From Panacagrimonas sp965216845 (GTDB lineage Bacteria; Pseudomonadota; Gammaproteobacteria; Nevskiales; Nevskiaceae): a stretch of DNA of 64,000 nucleotides. Every line of letters starts with the position of its first letter. Within the stretch, counting starts at the first letter, position 1. Below the pieces are notes generated by a model, which was given only the letters and a program-made list of their open reading frames with translations, did not search any database and had not been told where the DNA came from. Location of the stretch: assembly GCA_965216845.1 (NCBI GenBank), contig OZ244200.1, positions 1,302,001 through 1,366,000 of the forward strand. The letters are read 5' to 3'. Positions 60,749 through 64,000 of this stretch are shown in pieces. The translations under genes were made by a program, and so were the position numbers.

Positions 60749-62590
60749 TCAGAAATGATCGGCCTGATCGTTGCTCTGGGTGTCGGTTTGACTGCGCGCG
60801 GCAATCCAGTCGCCGGTAATCATCTGGCTGTAGGCCATGCCGGGGCCAACCATGGGGTAGACCGAGGCCATCGGGTCAATGATGACTTCCAGAAATGCAG
60901 GACCGTCAAAGGCGATGAACTCCTGAATGACGCGGTCCAGCGCCTGTTTGTCTTCGACACGGCGGGCGAATGCGTAACCGTCGGCCTCAGCGGCCTTGAT
61001 GAAATCCTTGCGGTGCAGGGATTTGTCCGAGCCCGAGAAGCGTGAGGCGAAAAACAGACGCTGCCACTGCTTGACCATGCCGTCGCCGTAGTTGTTGAGC
61101 ACCACAACTTTCACCGGCAGACCGTAGGTGGTCACGGTTTCCAGTTCGCCCAGATTCATGCGGATGCTGGCGTCGCCGTCGATGTCGATGACCACGTGAT
61201 CGGGTTTGGCGAAGGCGGCGCCGATGGCGGCGGGCAGGCCAAAGCCCATGGTGCCCATGGACCCGGAAGTGAGCCACAAGCGTGGCGATTTGAAATCAAA
61301 ATATTGCGCCGCCCACATCTGGTGCTGACCCACGCCGGTGGCGACCACCGCCTCACCTTTGGTGACTTTGTTGATGGCCTCGATCACCGCATGCGGCTGA
61401 ATGGCGGCCGACTCGCGGTCGTAGTTCATCGCATGTTTTTGCTTCAGCGCGGCGATATGTTGATGCCAATCCGCATAGTCGGGCATGAAACCCCGCTGCT
61501 GCGCATAGCTGCGCAAGGCGTCCAGCGCCTGCGGCAGCTCGCCCACATGATGAAAGTCGCAGGCCTTGACCTTGTTGATCTCGGCGGCGTCGATATCCAG
61601 ATGCGCAACGTGCCTGGCATTGCCCGCAAAACGTTCCGGCACCGCAGCCACGCGGTCATCAAAGCGCGCGCCGACCGCAATCAGAAAGTCGCAATCGTCG
61701 GTGGCGTAGTTGGCAAACGCGGTGCCGTGCATGCCCAGCATTTGCAGCGACAGGGGCTTGCTGGTGTCCACCGCGCCAATGCCCATCAGCGTGGTGGTGA
61801 CCGGGATGCCGAAGGCTTCGGAGAATTTGCGCAAGGGTCCGCTGGCCTGACCGTTGATGACGCCGCCACCGGCGTAGATCAAGGGGCGCTTGGACTGCTG
61901 AAGCATTCCGAAAAACTTGGCCGCGGCGGTTTCGTCCAGCCGGTTCCTGCGCACCGTGTTCAAACGCGCGCGATAGCCGGGAATCGGCAGCTCGCCCTGA
62001 CCCTGAAACGGGCCGGACCAGTTCTGCACGTCCTTGGGAATGTCGATCACCACCGGGCCGGGACGTCCGCTGCGCGCAATATGGAAGGCGGTACGCATGG
62101 TGGCTTCCAGCTGTTCCGGGTCGGTGACCAGAAACACATGTTTGGCGGCGGGCCCCATGATGGAGCTGACCGGCGCTTCCTGGAACCCGTCAGAGCCGAT
62201 GGCCGGGGTTGGCACCTGTCCGCAGATGACCACGATGGGAATCGAATCCGCCATGCAATCACGCACCGGCGTCACGGTATTGGTGGCGCCGGGTCCGGAG
62301 GTCACCAGACACACGCCGACCTTGCCCGAAGCGCGCGCATAGCCGGCGGCCATGAAGCCGGCGGCCTGTTCGTTGGCCGGCACGATCAGCGGCATGGGAT
62401 CTTCACCGCGATCATTCTGATGTTCCTGGTTGTAGCGGAACACGGCATCATAGGTGGGCAGAATGGCGCCGCCGGAATAGCCGAAAATCACCTGCGTACC
62501 TTCATCGGCCAGCACCTGGACGACGACCTCCGATCCGGTCATCGATTGTCCGGAAAGGGGGTGGTTCAGGGGCTTGAGTACGGCGTTCAT
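60749..62590 (-). CDS. ilvB: Acetolactate synthase large (catalytic) subunit
   Basis: A 613-residue ThDP enzyme for the first common step in branched-chain amino acid synthesis. Segments: the catalytic-Glu region (IFGYSGGAILPTYDA), FAD-region YAGGGVINGQ, and the ThDP/Mg site IDGDASIRMNLGELETV. The ATG at 62590 is preferred to one 14 codons upstream. It is transcribed away from its partner small-subunit gene. Confidence 0.94.
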   Translation of the reverse strand: MNAVLKPLNHPLSGQSMTGSEVVVQVLADEGTQVIFGYSGGAILPTYDAVFRYNQEHQNDRGEDPMPLIVPANEQAAGFMAAGYARASGKVGVCLVTSGPGATNTVTPVRDCMADSIPIVVICGQVPTPAIGSDGFQEAPVSSIMGPAAKHVFLVTDPEQLEATMRTAFHIARSGRPGPVVIDIPKDVQNWSGPFQGQGELPIPGYRARLNTVRRNRLDETAAAKFFGMLQQSKRPLIYAGGGVINGQASGPLRKFSEAFGIPVTTTLMGIGAVDTSKPLSLQMLGMHGTAFANYATDDCDFLIAVGARFDDRVAAVPERFAGNARHVAHLDIDAAEINKVKACDFHHVGELPQALDALRSYAQQRGFMPDYADWHQHIAALKQKHAMNYDRESAAIQPHAVIEAINKVTKGEAVVATGVGQHQMWAAQYFDFKSPRLWLTSGSMGTMGFGLPAAIGAAFAKPDHVVIDIDGDASIRMNLGELETVTTYGLPVKVVVLNNYGDGMVKQWQRLFFASRFSGSDKSLHRKDFIKAAEADGYAFARRVEDKQALDRVIQEFIAFDGPAFLEVIIDPMASVYPMVGPGMAYSQMITGDWIAARSQTDTQSNDQADHF

Positions 62591-62754
62591 CAGTGATTCG
62601 ACCTTGGGAATGTGAGCGGCTGGGAAAAACACAAACGCGCCTTATAACACATGCCATAAGGTATCCTGATTGGCCGCAGGTACAGGCAATCGAGCGTTCG
62701 CATGATGCACGGCTATTGCCCGCCACGCAAAACGCGGCTAAGGTGCGCGCCCCT
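62591..62754. promoter_or_regulatory. Divergent control region between ilvB and ilvH
   Basis: A 164-bp gap between the two divergent start codons must hold both promoters. I see an A/T-rich patch (CCTTATAACACATGCCATAAGG) but no clear leader peptide rich in branched-chain residues and no attenuator. Confidence 0.4.
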
Positions 62755-63270
62755 ATGCGACATATCATCGCCATTTTGCTGCAAAACGAAGCCGGTGCGC
62801 TGGCCCGCGTGGCCGGAATGTTTTCCGCGCGCGGCTATAACATCGACGCCTTGTCGGTCGCGCCCACGCACGATCCGGCGGTTTCGCGCCTGACCCTGAT
62901 TACGCAGGGTTCGGACGGCGTGATTCATCAAATCATCCAGCAGACCCGCAAGATGGTGGATGTGGTGGATATACAAGATCTATCGGCCAGCGATCATCTG
63001 GAGTGCGAGCTGTTGATGATCAAGCTGGAAGTGCGCAACGGCGCCGCGCGTCAAGTGGTGGAGTGTGCACGCCGCCATCGCGCCGTGATTCTGGACGAGA
63101 CCGACCACACGCGCATGGTGCAGTTGGCGGGAACCGGGCCGGAAATTGATGCGTTCGTTGCCGAAGTGGGGCGAATTGCGCCGATTCTGGAGTTGGTCCG
63201 CAGCGGCGTGGCGGCGATGCAGCGCGGTCATGAATTGCTGAGTCTGACGCAGGACGCGTCAGCGGTCTGA
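62755..63270 (+). CDS. ilvH: Acetolactate synthase small (regulatory) subunit
   Basis: A 171-residue ACT-domain protein that activates the catalytic subunit and gives valine feedback: RHIIAILLQNEAGALARVAG, FSARGYNIDALSVAPTHDP and a C-terminal regulatory domain (ELLMIKLEVRNGAARQVVE). The ATG at 62755 starts the conserved sequence; an upstream extension to 62593 lacks family similarity. ilvC follows 77 bp downstream. Confidence 0.95.
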   Translation: MRHIIAILLQNEAGALARVAGMFSARGYNIDALSVAPTHDPAVSRLTLITQGSDGVIHQIIQQTRKMVDVVDIQDLSASDHLECELLMIKLEVRNGAARQVVECARRHRAVILDETDHTRMVQLAGTGPEIDAFVAEVGRIAPILELVRSGVAAMQRGHELLSLTQDASAV

Positions 63271-63347
63271 AGGTCGCGCGAAGGGTTCGCGACAGGATTT
63301 TGAATATCTGCGGCCGCTGTCAGGTCGCCATCAAGGGAGTTTGAGCT

Positions 63348-64000
63348 GTGAGCATCAAGGTTTATTACGACAAGGACGCGGATCTTTCCATCATTCAATC
63401 CAAGAAAGTGGTCATTCTTGGTTACGGTTCACAGGGCCATGCCCACGCGCTGAACCTGAAGGATTCGGGCGTTGACGTCACCGTGGCCTTGCGCAAGTCC
63501 TCCGGCTCCTGGAGCAAGGCCGAGAACGCCGGCCTCAAGGTCGCCGAGATTGGCGAGGCGGTGAAGAGCGCCGACCTGATCATGATTCTGGCGCCGGATC
63601 AGGACCAGCGTGCGATTTATGAAGCGTCGGTTGCGCCCAATATCAAACAGGGCGCGACGCTGGCCTTCGCACATGGTTTCAATATCCATTTTGGTCTGAT
63701 CGAGCCGCGTGCGGATCTGGACGTGATCATGGTGGCGCCCAAAGGCCCCGGTCACACGGTTCGCAGCACCTACACCCAGGGTGGCGGCGTTCCCAGCCTG
63801 ATCGCCGTGCATCAGGACGCCAGCGGCAGCGCCAAGCAGATCGCGCTGTCCTACGCCTCGGCCAACGGCGGCGGTCGCGCCGGCATCATCGAAACCAATT
63901 TCCGCGAAGAAACCGAGACGGACCTGTTCGGTGAACAGGCGGTGCTCTGCGGCGGCGCCACCGCCCTGGTGCAAGCCGGTTTCGAAACCCTGGTGGAAGC
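63348..64000 (+). CDS. ilvC: Ketol-acid reductoisomerase (3' end beyond window)
   Basis: The first 217 codons are visible; the gene runs off the end. It begins SIKVYYDKDADLSIIQSKKV after a GTG start, with AAGGGAG 7 bases upstream. The NADPH site GYGSQGHAHALNL and the GPGHTVRSTYTQGGGVP loop are intact. It converts acetolactate to dihydroxyisovalerate, the step after IlvBH. Confidence 0.97.
   Translation, partial: MSIKVYYDKDADLSIIQSKKVVILGYGSQGHAHALNLKDSGVDVTVALRKSSGSWSKAENAGLKVAEIGEAVKSADLIMILAPDQDQRAIYEASVAPNIKQGATLAFAHGFNIHFGLIEPRADLDVIMVAPKGPGHTVRSTYTQGGGVPSLIAVHQDASGSAKQIALSYASANGGGRAGIIETNFREETETDLFGEQAVLCGGATALVQAGFETLVE

Noticed and set aside
1..64000. tRNA, rRNA or insertion-sequence transposase genes
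   Set aside because: I looked through the intergenic gaps and gene list and saw none; a covariance-model scan would be needed to exclude small RNAs.

Overview
The window is a moderately GC-rich bacterial chromosome segment that looks gammaproteobacterial. The reasons are gene order and gene type: ndk-rlmN-pilW-rodZ-ispG-hisS-yfgM-bamB-der is a classic gammaproteobacterial block, glyA-nrdR-ribD-ribE-ribBX-ribH-nusB-thiL-pgpA is another, and there are outer-membrane proteins, a two-partner secretion locus and an ETF/ETF-QO chain. Split glycine decarboxylase (gcvPA/gcvPB), a StpA-type glucosylglycerol-phosphate phosphatase and a GH13 sucrose/glucosylglycerol-type phosphorylase suggest a non-enteric, possibly salt-exposed lineage; the genus cannot be named from this sequence alone.

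Layout. (1) 1-17.2 kb is an accessory surface and signalling region: a truncated membrane-anchored protein, a 107-bp tandem array, a VCBS/RTX secreted protein, an outer-membrane barrel, a PP2C phosphatase, a transmembrane Ser/Thr kinase, a class III cyclase fused to FHA, a GlyGly-CTERM cell-surface protein, and a two-partner secretion operon (tpsB-tpsA-fecR). The transporter gene tpsB carries an in-frame stop. (2) 17.4-23 kb is the glycine cleavage operon, interrupted by a YefM-YoeB toxin-antitoxin pair and by tpx. (3) 23-25.2 kb has a DUF2798 protein, an adenosine-kinase-like PfkB kinase and lgt. (4) 25.2-27.7 kb is a two-gene secreted-protein operon (small acidic protein plus IgGFc-binding/RTX protein). 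(5) 27.8-37.2 kb is the ndk to der housekeeping block, with an unusual triplication of the 3' end of rlmN. (6) 37.3-46.7 kb holds a FadL-type porin, StpA, a YdeP-like molybdoenzyme, ychF, pth, rplY and nadA. (7) 46.8-54.6 kb is the glyA-riboflavin-nusB-thiL-pgpA-can block. (8) 54.7-64 kb has etfD-etfB-etfA, a GH13 phosphorylase, an enoyl-CoA hydratase, and acetolactate synthase genes arranged divergently, with ilvC running off the end.

How the parts may work together. The kinase, phosphatase and cyclase-FHA protein form a plausible phosphorylation-plus-cyclic-nucleotide circuit. Two perfect TGTGA-N6-TCACA (CRP-type) sites lie upstream of the two RTX-bearing secreted-protein loci, which suggests, but does not prove, that cyclic AMP controls the secretome here. 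StpA and the GH13 phosphorylase, 20 kb apart, may be the synthesis and recycling ends of glucosylglycerol metabolism. Interspersed palindromic repeats sit in many of the intergenic gaps, in two places apparently supplying a start codon or ribosome-binding site.
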